Source of the DNA: an uncultured Paracoccaceae bacterium
Lineage (GTDB): Bacteria > Pseudomonadota > Alphaproteobacteria > Rhodobacterales > Rhodobacteraceae
Assembly: GCA_947488605.1 (NCBI GenBank)
Contig: CANKZJ010000001.1
Span: 62,001-126,000, forward strand
Length of the DNA stretch: 64,000 bases
Direction: 5' to 3'
Shown: piece by piece, positions 1 through 8,999 of the stretch
How positions within the stretch are numbered: the stretch's first letter is position 1
Layout of the letters: the number at the start of each line of letters is the position of its first letter
Made by a program: the position numbers and the translations under genes
The notes under the pieces: model-generated
The model's database searches: none
What the model saw: only the letters and a program-made list of their open reading frames with translations
What the model was told of the DNA's origin: nothing

Positions 1-812
1 ATGTACGCGAGGCTGTAAAAGCTGCAAGCAAGAATGACATCCCGAACGCTGACTTCCCTTATGATCGCCGCTGGAAACGCAGCGAATACGAAGAGGCGCT
101 AGCCGCGCTTCAGATAGAGTTGGTGCGGATGCAAGCCTGGGCTCGCGAGACAGGTCAGCGTATCGCCATTGTCTTTGAGGGACGCGATGCCGCAGGAAAA
201 GGTGGTACAATCAAACGGTTGCGCGAAAATCTTAATCCACGTGGTGCAAAGCTTGTGGCCCTGTCAAAGCCCACAGATGTCGAAGCCGACCAATGGTATT
301 TCCAACGCTACATCGCCCATCTTCCCGCAAAAGGTGAAATTACGATATTTGACCGTAGCTGGTACAATCGTGGCGTCGTCGAGCATGTCTTTGGCTTTTG
401 TAAACCCGAGCAACGCGAACGCTGGTTCGCGCAAACCCCCGAATTTGAAGATATGTTGGTCAATGAAGGGATCAAACTGGTCAAAATCTGGCTAAATGTC
501 GGTCGCGCCACACAGCTTAAACGCTTCCTTGACCGCGAAAAAGACCCGTTGAAACAATGGAAGCTCAGCTGGATTGATGTTGATGGCCTTGCCAAATGGG
601 ATGAATACACCGACGCGATTGGTGAAACACTTGAGCGGACCCACACAGATGTCGCACCTTGGACAATTGTACGCTCTGACGACAAACGCCGCGCCCGCGT
701 GCAGGTTATTCGCCATGTCCTAGGCCAATTAGACTACGATCATAAGAACACGAAAGCCGTCAAACCACTTGATGACAAGATCCTCGGAGGTCCCGACCTC
801 TGGCATGCCTAA
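1..812 (+). CDS. ppk2: Polyphosphate kinase 2 (PPK2) family protein, 5' end outside the window
   Basis: The frame is open from base 3 to the TAA at 810-812, so the true start lies upstream of the window. The protein has a P-loop GRDAAGKGG (about 180-206) followed by the PPK2 lid and Walker B region [14 protein letters not shown] (about 349-390). PPK2 enzymes move phosphate between polyphosphate and nucleotides (NDP/NTP or NMP), in the cytoplasm. A single kinase domain is visible, as in one-domain PPK2. Preference for ADP or GDP cannot be read from the sequence. The last 8 bases overlap the start of the following TetR gene, which suggests co-transcription. Confidence 0.9.
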   Translation, partial: VREAVKAASKNDIPNADFPYDRRWKRSEYEEALAALQIELVRMQAWARETGQRIAIVFEGRDAAGKGGTIKRLRENLNPRGAKLVALSKPTDVEADQWYFQRYIAHLPAKGEITIFDRSWYNRGVVEHVFGFCKPEQRERWFAQTPEFEDMLVNEGIKLVKIWLNVGRATQLKRFLDREKDPLKQWKLSWIDVDGLAKWDEYTDAIGETLERTHTDVAPWTIVRSDDKRRARVQVIRHVLGQLDYDHKNTKAVKPLDDKILGGPDLWHA

Positions 813-1422
813 ACGCGGTTATCATCATGGCAATCTGCGCGAGGCGCTGATTAACGGCTGTCTGACATTAATTGAAAAGCGTGGACCGACGGGTTTTACC
901 CTGTCCGAGGCTGCGCGCGAGGCTGGTGTGACGCCTGCCGCCGTTTATCGTCACTTTGAAGGGCGCGAAGATCTAATCGCAGCGGCAGCGCATCAAGGCT
1001 ACGAGATGTTTGGCGACCTGATGGAACACGCCTACGGAAATGGACAACCTTCTGCGTTGACTGCGTTTGAATCTACGGGGCGCGCCTATTTGGCCTTTGC
1101 CCGAAAGTACCCGGGTTATTACATTGCGATGTTTGAATCCGGGATCTCCATTAACCGCACGCCCGAATTGCACGCCGTCGCCACCCGCGCGATGGGTGTG
1201 CTGGAAAAAGCAGCCGAAGAACTTAGCCAGCATATTCCAGCGGACAAGCGCCCGCCGCCGCAGATGTTCAGCGCGCATATCTGGGCTATGTCACACGGTG
1301 TTGTCGAACTTTTTGCCCGTCAGAACCCCGGCACTCAAAGTCCGTTTCCGCCCGAAGATTTATTGGAATCAGGGATCGGTATCTATCTGCGCGGTCTTGG
1401 CCTGATCGCGCCCGACAACTAG
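805..1422 (+). CDS. TetR/AcrR family regulator with WHG-type C-terminal domain
   Basis: A 205-residue regulator. The N-terminal helix-turn-helix is clear (residues about 10-55: [28 protein letters not shown]). The C-terminal half carries the WxxxHG pattern ([12 protein letters not shown]) that names the WHG ligand-binding domain. The ATG at 805 was chosen over the upstream in-frame one because the family signature [12 protein letters not shown] begins there; the only purine-rich stretch upstream, CGGAGG at 785-790, is rather far away. It overlaps the ppk2 stop and is followed after 9 nt by the PagL-like gene, so it may control one or both neighbours. No operator was recognised and the ligand is unknown. 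Confidence 0.88.
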   Translation: MPKRGYHHGNLREALINGCLTLIEKRGPTGFTLSEAAREAGVTPAAVYRHFEGREDLIAAAAHQGYEMFGDLMEHAYGNGQPSALTAFESTGRAYLAFARKYPGYYIAMFESGISINRTPELHAVATRAMGVLEKAAEELSQHIPADKRPPPQMFSAHIWAMSHGVVELFARQNPGTQSPFPPEDLLESGIGIYLRGLGLIAPDN

Positions 1423-1431
1423 AGGTCCCAT

Positions 1432-1947
1432 ATGGATAGTCGATTTGCTGTTTTTTTCTTTATAGTTGGTGGCCTCGACACATACCTGAACGACTGTCCC
1501 GATGCGTGTCTGCAAACCTCTGATGCGCCAGAGCGTGTACATGTCCAATATGGCGACACATTTTTTCAGGAAGACGATATCGGGTCCGAGATTTACGCGA
1601 TCTATGACATTCCCATGCGCTACGGCGCCTTTCAACCCACTGTGGGCGCAAGCCTGACCAGCGATAATGATCTCTGGGTCGGAAGTGGCGCAAAATGGTC
1701 GACAGAACGCATCTCGGACAGTCCGATCTTCATAGAGCTTTCGGTGATGCCGGGTGTCTATATCAGCGGCAACGGACCAGACATCGGCTTTCCGATCCAG
1801 TTTCGTGGTGCATTAGGGGCCGGCATCAATTTCAGCGAGACCGCGAGCCTGTCCGTCTTTTTTGACCATCGGTCGAATGCCAATGCGAGTGAAGTGAATT
1901 CTGGGATAGAGACGCTAGGTGTTCGGTTTTCGTATCAATTGGATTGA
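1432..1947 (+). CDS. PagL-like acyloxyacyl hydrolase / lipid A 3-O-deacylase
   Basis: A 171-residue protein whose C-terminal part reads as outer-membrane beta strands ending in an aromatic strand (VRFSYQLD). The PagL triad can be traced: His146, Ser148 and Glu160. This is the His-x-Ser plus 12-residue spacing described for Pseudomonas PagL (His126, Ser128, Glu140). PagL removes the 3-O acyl chain of lipid A in the outer membrane. A good ribosome-binding site (AGAGG, 1421-1425) supports the ATG. The N-terminus is short and hydrophobic (FAVFFFIVGG) and not a textbook signal peptide. It is 9 nt after the TetR gene, so probably in one operon. Function is inferred from the motif and fold pattern. 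Confidence 0.75.
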   Translation: MDSRFAVFFFIVGGLDTYLNDCPDACLQTSDAPERVHVQYGDTFFQEDDIGSEIYAIYDIPMRYGAFQPTVGASLTSDNDLWVGSGAKWSTERISDSPIFIELSVMPGVYISGNGPDIGFPIQFRGALGAGINFSETASLSVFFDHRSNANASEVNSGIETLGVRFSYQLD

Positions 1948-2135
1948 AATGCAAAGGGTGGTTCTCAGATTGCTCATCAGAAGCAAGCGGCATTCAGTTC
2001 TGAGTCGGGTTCCATCGAACAAACGCGGTGAGCACTAGTCTACGATCTTTTAAATGCCCAACTCACAAATCAGGTATCATATTTGATTTTTGCTACTTCT
2101 CTTTTTGCCAAGCCAACTCAAGGTACATTCTGGTA

Positions 2136-2846
2136 CTACGATAACAGTTCAATTTCACAATCATTGAATTCTGGTAACTCCAGTGCGCTGTTCATCGGTT
2201 GATCGGGAAAGCCGCTAGGATCCTTCCCAGTAGTATCAAGACAAATAGCGATCTCGATCATGCGATTTGCCATTCCTGAAACTCTTGGCGCGAGATCCTC
2301 GATCCTGCCCGGAAAAAACTTTTGCGCCCGCAAAATTATGTGAGTGTCGTGCGGGTAAACCGCATAAAGGTTGCAAGTACTCAAGAATTCGTCCCCGAAA
2401 TTTCTTCCGCAACGTAACATATGGAAAAACATCGGCCGTTTAGGAATAAGTATAATTTGCCGAGGTGGTCCTTCATAAACAATGTACCCATCAAACAGAC
2501 CGTTTGGATCGTCCACAGCTAAAAAGTTTTCGGTTAACCGACTATTTCCTGGCGGCGGTCCACCCGACTGCATCGCAGGTAAACCCGTCAAGAAAAATTT
2601 GACGCGCCAGTCCCGCAATAGCTCTTCATCATCAAGAATGTTACTGAGAAACGGCGTCTGCTCAAAGTAGAACGACCGTCGAGCCAGACGGTCGGGGCGA
2701 AACATCTCACCAACATAGAACTCGCGTTCATTCATCGACAATATTTCGTCCTTATGGCCGAAAGTTTTATCGTGCCCATCGCTTACTGCGGGCATGCCGA
2801 CAGTTCCCAAGGTTAGTAGCAAGAGTATTAAGTTGCGCAACTTCAT
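2136..2846 (-). CDS. Hypothetical exported protein
   Basis: A 236-residue protein with a probable signal peptide (charged start MKLR, hydrophobic run LILLLLTLG, then small residues to about position 23). No family is recognised. The mature part is charged and has three cysteines, two of them in LRCGRNFGDEFLSTCNLYAVYP, which could form a periplasmic disulfide. The gene stands alone, with about 190 nt of non-coding sequence downstream and about 220 nt upstream, and looks more AT-rich than the neighbouring ribosomal genes. A role in the envelope is the most that can be inferred. Confidence 0.6.
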   Translation of the reverse strand: MKLRNLILLLLTLGTVGMPAVSDGHDKTFGHKDEILSMNEREFYVGEMFRPDRLARRSFYFEQTPFLSNILDDEELLRDWRVKFFLTGLPAMQSGGPPPGNSRLTENFLAVDDPNGLFDGYIVYEGPPRQIILIPKRPMFFHMLRCGRNFGDEFLSTCNLYAVYPHDTHIILRAQKFFPGRIEDLAPRVSGMANRMIEIAICLDTTGKDPSGFPDQPMNSALELPEFNDCEIELLS

Positions 2847-3002
2847 GCCTTCAACCTAATGCTGAATTTCTCAAGGCACCACAAGCTAAAGACATGACTT
2901 CTTTCCCCGCGATATTACAGCATTCCTCTTACGACTCTCGTTCACGGAGTATGATAAAAATGGAAAGTGAAACAAGCGTGCGGCTCGATATCAAACGCAA
3001 AG

Positions 3003-3035
3003 TAAAAAAAAGGGCTGCAAAACATGCAGCCCTTT
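3003..3035 (-). terminator. Rho-independent terminator after rplM-rpsI
   Basis: A perfect 11-bp stem (3009-3019 with 3025-3035) closes a 5-nt loop (3020-3024). On the minus strand it is followed by an uninterrupted run of U (A on the plus strand, 3003-3010). It lies about 31 nt after the rpsI stop, the expected place for the end of this ribosomal transcript. Confidence 0.92.
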
Positions 3036-3066
3036 GTAATATTTTGAGTAATATACTCGTTCGTAG

Positions 3067-3567
3067 TTAACGCTTGGAGAACTGGAAGCTCTTACGCGCT
3101 TTTGCTTTACCGTACTTCTTACGCTCAACCACACGGCTGTCGCGTGTCAGGAAGCCGGCAGCTTTCAAAGCGGCACGCAGTGTCGGATCGTAAAGCTGCA
3201 GTGCTTTGGAAACACCGTGCTTTACTGCACCAGCTTGACCAGACAAACCGCCGCCTTTGACAGTCGCCATCACGTCAAACTGACCTGTGACACCAGCAAC
3301 CGAGAACGGCTGTGCAAGGATCATCTGCAGCACTGGGCGTGCAAAGTATGTGTTCATGTCTTTGCCGTTTACAACGACTTTACCGGAACCTGGCTTGATC
3401 CAAACGCGGGCAACCGCATCTTTACGCTTACCAGTGGCATAAGACCGGCCCAATTCGTCGCGGACGGCCTCGCGTGTGATCGCAGCTTCAACCACAGCTT
3501 CTGGTGCAGCTTCGACACCTTCAGCGACTTGGCCCAGCTCTTCGAGCGAGTTTACTTGATCGGCCAT
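3067..3567 (-). CDS. rpsI: 30S ribosomal protein S9
   Basis: Small-subunit protein S9, whose C-terminal tail reaches the P-site tRNA. The conserved core runs from [17 protein letters not shown] (about residue 46) to the basic C-terminus ending [11 protein letters not shown]. The 166 residues include an acidic, Glu/Ala/Val-rich N-terminal extension of about 35 residues, a common lineage feature in alphaproteobacteria. The start overlaps the rplM stop as TAATG, with a GAGGA ribosome-binding site upstream, giving tight translational coupling. Confidence 0.98.
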   Translation of the reverse strand: MADQVNSLEELGQVAEGVEAAPEAVVEAAITREAVRDELGRSYATGKRKDAVARVWIKPGSGKVVVNGKDMNTYFARPVLQMILAQPFSVAGVTGQFDVMATVKGGGLSGQAGAVKHGVSKALQLYDPTLRAALKAAGFLTRDSRVVERKKYGKAKARKSFQFSKR

Positions 3568-4028
3568 TATGAGGTCCTCGTGTTCTTTTTGTTCATGGAT
3601 GCAACATCCAGAACTTCAGGCTTCTGTGCTTCCATGCCATGCTCTGTACCCGCGAAAACGCGCAGGTGAGTCATTTGCTGGCGGGACAGCTTGCCACCGG
3701 GCAGCATGCGCTGAACGGCTTTCGTGATGATCCGCTCGGGGTGCTTGCCCTCAAGGATATCGGCTTTGGATTTTTCTTTGATCCCGCCGGGGTGGCCCGT
3801 GTGCCAGTAGTATTTTTCATCACGCTTGTTGCCGGTCATCTGCACTTTTTCGCAGTTGATGACGATCACGTTGTCGCCCATATCCATGTGCGGCGTGAAG
3901 GAAGGCTTGTGCTTGCCGCGCAAGCGCATTGCGATGATCGATGCAAGACGGCCAAGAACAACGCCTTCGGCGTCGATAATGATCCATTTCTTGTCGATAT
4001 CCGCAGGAGTTGCGGTAAAGGTTTTCAT
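3567..4028 (-). CDS. rplM: 50S ribosomal protein L13
   Basis: Large-subunit protein L13, an early assembly protein of 153 residues, the usual length. Recognised by [18 protein letters not shown], the [11 protein letters not shown] segment and the HTGHPGG and [12 protein letters not shown] motifs. It is the first gene of the rplM-rpsI pair. A sigma70-type promoter (4081-4108) lies about 50 nt upstream of the start. The order is the near-universal bacterial one. Confidence 0.98.
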   Translation of the reverse strand: MKTFTATPADIDKKWIIIDAEGVVLGRLASIIAMRLRGKHKPSFTPHMDMGDNVIVINCEKVQMTGNKRDEKYYWHTGHPGGIKEKSKADILEGKHPERIITKAVQRMLPGGKLSRQQMTHLRVFAGTEHGMEAQKPEVLDVASMNKKNTRTS

Positions 4029-4080
4029 ATTACACCAAAAGTTTGGGGTGGCTTTGCGCCACGTGTCATTCGATTGGGGC

Positions 4081-4108
4081 GTTATATAGGGGGGTGCAAC
4101 GCAGTCAA
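4081..4108 (-). promoter_or_regulatory. Sigma70-type promoter of rplM-rpsI
   Basis: On the minus strand a -35 TTGACT (plus 4103-4108) is separated by 16 nt from a -10 TATAAC (plus 4081-4086). The -10 is 52 nt upstream of the rplM start. The position and the match to consensus fit a strong ribosomal-protein promoter. Confidence 0.75.
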
Positions 4109-4173
4109 GCGCGTTTCAGTTGCAAAATACTCATGTTTTCAACGCGTTATGATTTAGGTATCTATTTACCCCA

Positions 4174-4593
4174 TCATTTAGGTGGGATTGAATAGGTTAA
4201 ACTGGCGCGCGCGACTGGCTTTTCCTGCCCCTCACTAAAGACCATCGCATCCCCTACGGCCAGAACACGCCCGACCTTGTGCAAACGGGCATCACAGATA
4301 AGGTTCGTCCCCGCTTCAGGCTTACGCATAAAATCAATTGCACAACTCGTCGTAACAGCCAATGCAACTGGACCAATGCGGGACAAGATCGCTAAATAAA
4401 CAGCCACATCCGCCAGCATAAACATGGATGGCCCCGACACTGTCGCACCGGGACGCAAGTGATGATCCTGCACGATCAGTTTGAGCCGAAGACCATCTTC
4501 TGACAATTCCACTACCTCCAGCTCGCCTGCGACCTGCGGGAATTGCTGCTCCAGAAAACTCTGCAGTTCCGGGATATCCATCTTGCGTTCCAT
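4174..4593 (-). CDS. PaaI-family hotdog thioesterase
   Basis: A 139-residue hotdog-fold protein of the PaaI/YbgC-like acyl-CoA thioesterase group, which hydrolyses acyl-CoA thioesters in the cytoplasm. The hotdog core is seen in RPGATVSGPSMFMLADVAVY and the strand pattern SCAIDFMRKPEAGTNLICDARLH. The ATG at 4593 was preferred to the longer frame reaching 4653 because ACGAGG stands 5 nt upstream and the length then matches the family; the longer form would overlap the divergent crotonase gene. It faces that gene across about 50 nt, which suggests a shared acyl-CoA context. Substrate unknown. Confidence 0.85.
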   Translation of the reverse strand: MERKMDIPELQSFLEQQFPQVAGELEVVELSEDGLRLKLIVQDHHLRPGATVSGPSMFMLADVAVYLAILSRIGPVALAVTTSCAIDFMRKPEAGTNLICDARLHKVGRVLAVGDAMVFSEGQEKPVARASLTYSIPPK

Positions 4594-4646
4594 AATGCCT
4601 CGTGTTGCTTTAGCTTTGGCCGCAAGCAACACAGAAAAGAGTTGAA

Positions 4647-5429
4647 ATGACAATCCTGCAGCGTGACGACAGCAATCATATCGCGACTTTGACGATGAAT
4701 GCGCCAGAGCGGCTGAATGCCTTGTCTGATGCCATGTTAGCCGCGCTGCAAAGCAATCTTGATGCCATCGCCGCTGACAGTTCGGTTCGCGCGGTCATTT
4801 TGCGCGGCACGGGTAAGGCGTTTTGTGCAGGTCACGACCTGAAAGAAATGCAAGCCGGGCGTCAGGCAGAGGATGGGGGTGCGGCCTATTTCGCCGATCT
4901 GTTTGCCCGCTGTGCGACGATGATGCAGCGCATTCAGTCAATGCCGCAACCGGTCATTGCCCAAGTGCACGGCATCGCGACCGCCGCTGGCTGCCAATTG
5001 GTAGCGACATGTGACCTTGCCTTGGCGTCCGATGATACGCGCTTTGGCGTGAACGGCGTCAATATCGGGTTGTTTTGTTCAACACCGATGGTCGCCCTGA
5101 CCCGGAATATCCCGCGTAAAGCCGCGTTTGAAATGTTGACAACCGGACGCTTTATCAACGCGCGCGAGGCCCAAGAGCTTGGGCTGATCAACCGGGCGGT
5201 TCATACCGATGCATTGTCGCGCGAAACCCATGAGCTTGCCCAATCAATCGCGGGTAAACTCTCAAGTGCGGTGAAGGTCGGGAAACAAGCGTTTTATGCC
5301 CAAGCGCAGATGACCACCGCCGACGCTTACGCCTATACAGGCGATGTCATGGTGCAAAACATGCTGGTGGACGACACCAATGAAGGGATCAACGCTTTTT
5401 TGGAGAAACGCGATCCTAACTGGGACTAG
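4647..5429 (+). CDS. ECHDC3-like enoyl-CoA hydratase/isomerase family protein
   Basis: A 260-residue crotonase-fold protein. The oxyanion-hole regions are present (AFCAGHDLKEM near residue 59 and GIATAAGCQL near 109). The two glutamates that act as acid/base in classical enoyl-CoA hydratases are not: the first position is Gln117 and the second Gly137. The segment GVNIGLFCSTP is typical of the ECHDC3 group, which shares this loss. Hydratase activity should therefore not be assumed; a different crotonase reaction or a non-catalytic role is possible. It diverges from the PaaI-type thioesterase. Confidence 0.87.
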   Translation: MTILQRDDSNHIATLTMNAPERLNALSDAMLAALQSNLDAIAADSSVRAVILRGTGKAFCAGHDLKEMQAGRQAEDGGAAYFADLFARCATMMQRIQSMPQPVIAQVHGIATAAGCQLVATCDLALASDDTRFGVNGVNIGLFCSTPMVALTRNIPRKAAFEMLTTGRFINAREAQELGLINRAVHTDALSRETHELAQSIAGKLSSAVKVGKQAFYAQAQMTTADAYAYTGDVMVQNMLVDDTNEGINAFLEKRDPNWD

Positions 5430-5437
5430 GCCAGACC

Positions 5438-6907
5438 TTAAAGCCCGTAAATGTCACTGAACTTTGCTTCAAGGTATTCCAGCAAAGGTGCTTCGCTGGG
5501 CGCGGAACCTGCGGCATGCGTGATCGTCTCAACCGGTGTGCGCAGGCCACCAAACTGTTGCAGGTTCACACGCAGCCAACCCGTCGCCTTTGACGTATCA
5601 CTCTGTGCCAGGTCATCGTCCAGGCCCGGCACCGCGTCACGCAAAGCGACGTTCAAGCAACCTGCGTAAACATTGCCAAGCGTATAGGTCGGGAAATACC
5701 CGAACAGCCCCTGGGACCAATGCACGTCCTGTAAGACGCCATTTGACGGTTTATCAACGGCATAACCAAAATCCGCGGCAAAGCGGTCATTCCACGCCGC
5801 CTCAAGATCATTGACGGCCAGATCACCCGATATCAACGCGCGTTCCAGATCAAAGCGTAGCAGAACATGCAGATTGTATTGCACTTCATCCGCTTCGGTC
5901 CGGATAAAGCCATCGCTGACGCGGTTCACTGTGGCGTAGAATGCATCTTCATCAGCAATGCCAAAGTCACCAAACTGATCGCGCATCTGACCGTACAACC
6001 AGCCAGTGAACGCCCTGCTCCGGCCTAATTGGTTTTCATAAATGCGGCTTTGGCTTTCGTGAACGCCCATTGAAACACCGCGCCCCAGTGGCGTCAGCAG
6101 ATGCTGCGCATCGATACCCTGCTCATAGGCTGCGTGTCCGACCTCGTGGATCGTGGAATAAAAGCAGTTGAACGGATCGGTGGGATTTGTGCGGGTCGTG
6201 ATGCGGACATCTAGGCCGGAACCGAACGAGAACGGATGCACGGCCTTATCGATGCGGCCATTTTGTATACTGTAGCCAAAGGCGAATGCGAGCTTTTCCG
6301 AGATTGCCAATTGCATGGGCTCGTCGAAAGTGCCCGATAACGCTTGCGGTGCTGGTTGTTCCAAAATCGCGGATCGCAAGGCGGTTAGGCGGGGACGCAA
6401 CGCCGCGAACATCGCGCCAAGGCTTTCACCCGTGGCCCCCGGTTCATAGTCATCTAGCAACGCATCATAGGGATCGGTGTTGCCGGCAACTGCCGCCGCC
6501 TCCTCCCTACGAAGATCGACTACTTTTTGCAGTATCGGCAAGAAGGATGCGACGTCCTCATCTGCGCGCGACTGCGCCCAAACCCCATGGGCAAGTGACG
6601 TTGTCCGCACCAGTTCGGCGGTCAAAGCGGCAGGCACTTTAGTTGTACGTTCATAGTTGCGTTTGATGTGGCGTAGGTTGGCCGCAGCGACATCACCCAC
6701 AGGTTCAGCCGTCGCAAGCCACTCCCCCACTCTTGGGTCAATACGGCGCGCGTGCAGTATATTTGCCATCGCGCCATGTTCTTCTGCGCGCTGCGGTGTC
6801 GCCCCTTCAGGCATCATCGTTTTCTGATCCCACCCAAGACGGCCTGCAATCTGACCCAGCGCTTCAGTCTCGCGTTGGAACTGCATCAATGCATCATAAG
6901 CCGACAC
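5438..6907 (-). CDS. M32 family zinc metallocarboxypeptidase
   Basis: A 489-residue cytoplasmic carboxypeptidase of family M32 (thermostable carboxypeptidase Taq type) that removes C-terminal amino acids. All family signatures are visible: HPF at 224-226, DVRIT at 233-237, the zinc motif HEVGH at 254-258, HESQSR at 283-288 (its Glu as third ligand), IRTEAD, and GVLQDVHWSQG near the C-terminus. Length is normal. It starts 3 nt after the ctaA stop on the same strand, so it is probably co-transcribed with ctaA. It ends 8 nt from the convergent crotonase gene. Confidence 0.95.
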   Translation of the reverse strand: MSAYDALMQFQRETEALGQIAGRLGWDQKTMMPEGATPQRAEEHGAMANILHARRIDPRVGEWLATAEPVGDVAAANLRHIKRNYERTTKVPAALTAELVRTTSLAHGVWAQSRADEDVASFLPILQKVVDLRREEAAAVAGNTDPYDALLDDYEPGATGESLGAMFAALRPRLTALRSAILEQPAPQALSGTFDEPMQLAISEKLAFAFGYSIQNGRIDKAVHPFSFGSGLDVRITTRTNPTDPFNCFYSTIHEVGHAAYEQGIDAQHLLTPLGRGVSMGVHESQSRIYENQLGRSRAFTGWLYGQMRDQFGDFGIADEDAFYATVNRVSDGFIRTEADEVQYNLHVLLRFDLERALISGDLAVNDLEAAWNDRFAADFGYAVDKPSNGVLQDVHWSQGLFGYFPTYTLGNVYAGCLNVALRDAVPGLDDDLAQSDTSKATGWLRVNLQQFGGLRTPVETITHAAGSAPSEAPLLEYLEAKFSDIYGL

Positions 6908-6910
6908 GGG

Positions 6911-8047
6911 CTAGGCCCCTTTGATGGTTTGCGGGATCGGAAATTTTGCCAAGAACCGCGCACGCAGGATCAGCGCCCACAGAATGACAGCTGTCAATTG
7001 GTGTACAATCGCAATCTGCCACGGTGCCGAGTAAATGACTGTCACAATCCCGATAATCAATTGCAGTAACATCAATGCCATCACGGCATTGAACGCAAAA
7101 CGCGTATGCGCATTAGCTGATCGCCGGGCCCGCACCCAAACGAAAATCGTGAACGCAAAAAGCGTATACCCGGCCATCCGGTGCATGAACTGCACCAGAC
7201 CTGCGTCCTCAAAGAAGTTGCGCCAAACGGGGCTGAGGCCGAGTGGTTCTGGCGGCAGAAACCCACCAGCCATCAACGGCCAATCGGGGAACGCGCGGCC
7301 CGCGTCGATCCCGGCGACCAAAGCGCCCAGAATAATCTGCAAAAACGCAAACCCGACAAGGATCGTGCCCAACCCCGCAAGACTGGCATCACCACTGCGC
7401 CGCGCTTGCAAAAGGTCGGCCTGACTGCGGCCAAGTTGATAGATGTACCACGCGATGAAGCCAAATATCACAAACGCCAACCCCAGATGCGTCGCGAGCC
7501 TGTATGACGCGACATCTAGCATCCCTTCTCTCAGACCAGAGGAAACCATCCACCACCCGATAAAGCCTTGCAGCCCACCCAGCGCGCCAATGAATAACAG
7601 CTTGCCAGTCCAGCCGTTGGGGATCTTGCGCGTGGCGGCAAAGAACACAAAACCAGCTGCCCAAACCAGGCCAATAAAGCGGCCCAACTGCCGATGGCCC
7701 CATTCCCACCAATAGATCACTTTGAACTCGGTCATGGTCATACCCTTGTTCTGCAACTGGTATTCCGGGATCGCGCGGTACTTGTCGAATTCCGACACCC
7801 ATTCGGCCTCTGACATTGGTGGCAGTGCGCCGGTCACCGGTTTCCACTCGGTGATGGACAGGCCGCTGTCGGTCAGCCGGGTCAACCCACCAACCACGAT
7901 CATCACCACGACCAGCCCGAAAAGTACCATCAGCCATCCGCGGATCAAACCACGTGCGCCTTGACCTGCACGGTCGATCCCACCGGGGGCTGCGACCTGT
8001 TTGGGGGTATCGCCTACATCTTCAAAGATACTGCGTTTCGTTGCCAT
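6911..8047 (-). CDS. ctaA: Heme A synthase (COX15/CtaA family)
   Basis: A 378-residue polytopic inner-membrane protein that oxidises the C8 methyl of heme O to make heme A for cytochrome aa3. COX15-type features are the N-terminal membrane helix ending in GGLTRLTDSGLSITEWKP, the histidine segment WEWGHRQLGRFIGL, and the repeat-like second half with QFMHRMAGY and AIVHQLTAVILW. This is the long eight-helix type usual in alphaproteobacteria. It is followed after 3 nt by the M32 peptidase. No other cytochrome oxidase assembly genes are nearby. Confidence 0.95.
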   Translation of the reverse strand: MATKRSIFEDVGDTPKQVAAPGGIDRAGQGARGLIRGWLMVLFGLVVVMIVVGGLTRLTDSGLSITEWKPVTGALPPMSEAEWVSEFDKYRAIPEYQLQNKGMTMTEFKVIYWWEWGHRQLGRFIGLVWAAGFVFFAATRKIPNGWTGKLLFIGALGGLQGFIGWWMVSSGLREGMLDVASYRLATHLGLAFVIFGFIAWYIYQLGRSQADLLQARRSGDASLAGLGTILVGFAFLQIILGALVAGIDAGRAFPDWPLMAGGFLPPEPLGLSPVWRNFFEDAGLVQFMHRMAGYTLFAFTIFVWVRARRSANAHTRFAFNAVMALMLLQLIIGIVTVIYSAPWQIAIVHQLTAVILWALILRARFLAKFPIPQTIKGA

Positions 8048-8124
8048 GTGAGGCCTCCGATTGTCTTATCAGATACCTAGAACTCGGCGGCCTGAACCGC
8101 AAGCGTCAGGGTGCCACATGGGTC

Positions 8125-8868
8125 TTAGTCCTCGCGCTCTTTCCACCGCACCATCTGGCGCATCATCCCGTGCAGCATCTGCACATCAGCGCGTGTCATC
8201 GGCATGCGCGACCACATATTGCGTAGGTTCAACTTCATGCTTTCAGCCTTGTGCGCGGGGTAAAAGAAGCCTGCTGTCTCAAGGCGCTCTTCATAATGCG
8301 CACTTAATTTCTCAATCTCGATCTGTTCCGCCCAATCGCCCGCCGCATCTGTGCGGGCATCCACGACGGGTGCGTCTTCACGGCGCCATTCATAGCCCGT
8401 CAGCAACACGCATTGCGCAAGATTGAGCGACGGAAATTCGGGGTTCACCGGCACCGAGATAATCGCGTTCGCCTTTGCAATATCATCGTTTTCCATGCCT
8501 GATCGCTCTGGCCCGAACATCACCGCTACCTTTTGCCCATCGCCAATGCGCCTGCGCGCATCTTGCATTGCGGCCTCTGGCGACAAGACCAGTTTGGTCA
8601 ATCCGCGCGGCCGTGCAGTGGTGGCATAAACATAGTCGCAGTCGGCAATAGAGGCAGCCGTATCCTCAAACACCTGTGCCTCATCTAACAGACGGCCTGC
8701 CCCGCTGGCCATCGCCACGGCTTTTTGGTTGGGCCAGCCATCACGGGGTGCGATAATACGCATGCGATCAAGGCCAAAGTTCCACATACCACGCGCCGCA
8801 GCGCCGATATTCTCGCCCATTTGTGGGCGGATCAGGACGAATGTCGGTTGAGGGTGTAGGCTTGGCAT
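8125..8868 (-). CDS. trmJ: tRNA (cytidine/uridine-2'-O-)-methyltransferase, TrmJ type
   Basis: A 247-residue SPOUT (TrmH-fold) methyltransferase expected to 2'-O-methylate position 32 of tRNAs. Three SPOUT motifs are visible: ENIGAAARGMWNFG (motif 1), VAVMFGPERSGM (motif 2) and FPSLNLAQCVLLTGYEW (motif 3), with a C-terminal helical extension typical of TrmJ. The ATG at 8868 was chosen because AAAGGA stands 6 nt upstream; the longer open frame adds a Cys-rich stretch unlike the family. It stands alone and diverges from the ThiE-like gene. Confidence 0.9.
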   Translation of the reverse strand: MPSLHPQPTFVLIRPQMGENIGAAARGMWNFGLDRMRIIAPRDGWPNQKAVAMASGAGRLLDEAQVFEDTAASIADCDYVYATTARPRGLTKLVLSPEAAMQDARRRIGDGQKVAVMFGPERSGMENDDIAKANAIISVPVNPEFPSLNLAQCVLLTGYEWRREDAPVVDARTDAAGDWAEQIEIEKLSAHYEERLETAGFFYPAHKAESMKLNLRNMWSRMPMTRADVQMLHGMMRQMVRWKERED

Positions 8869-8999
8869 ATGGCATCCTTTTGGCGTTGGCGGCCTGATAC
8901 GCTGCTGCAAATTGCAAAGCAAGGCGCAGCACCCCATAGCCAATCCCGGTTTTCCCCGCTAAAACCGCCCAAACAAACAGCAATATCGGAACCCGCCTG

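Noticed and set aside
9..140. Start of the polyphosphate kinase inside the window
   Set aside because: The frame remains open to the left edge and the sequence before base 120 continues a PPK2-like N-terminal region, so the real start is upstream.
2960..3068. Short plus-strand frame MESETSVRLDIKRK...
   Set aside because: It runs through the rpsI terminator, lacks a ribosome-binding site and has no family resemblance.
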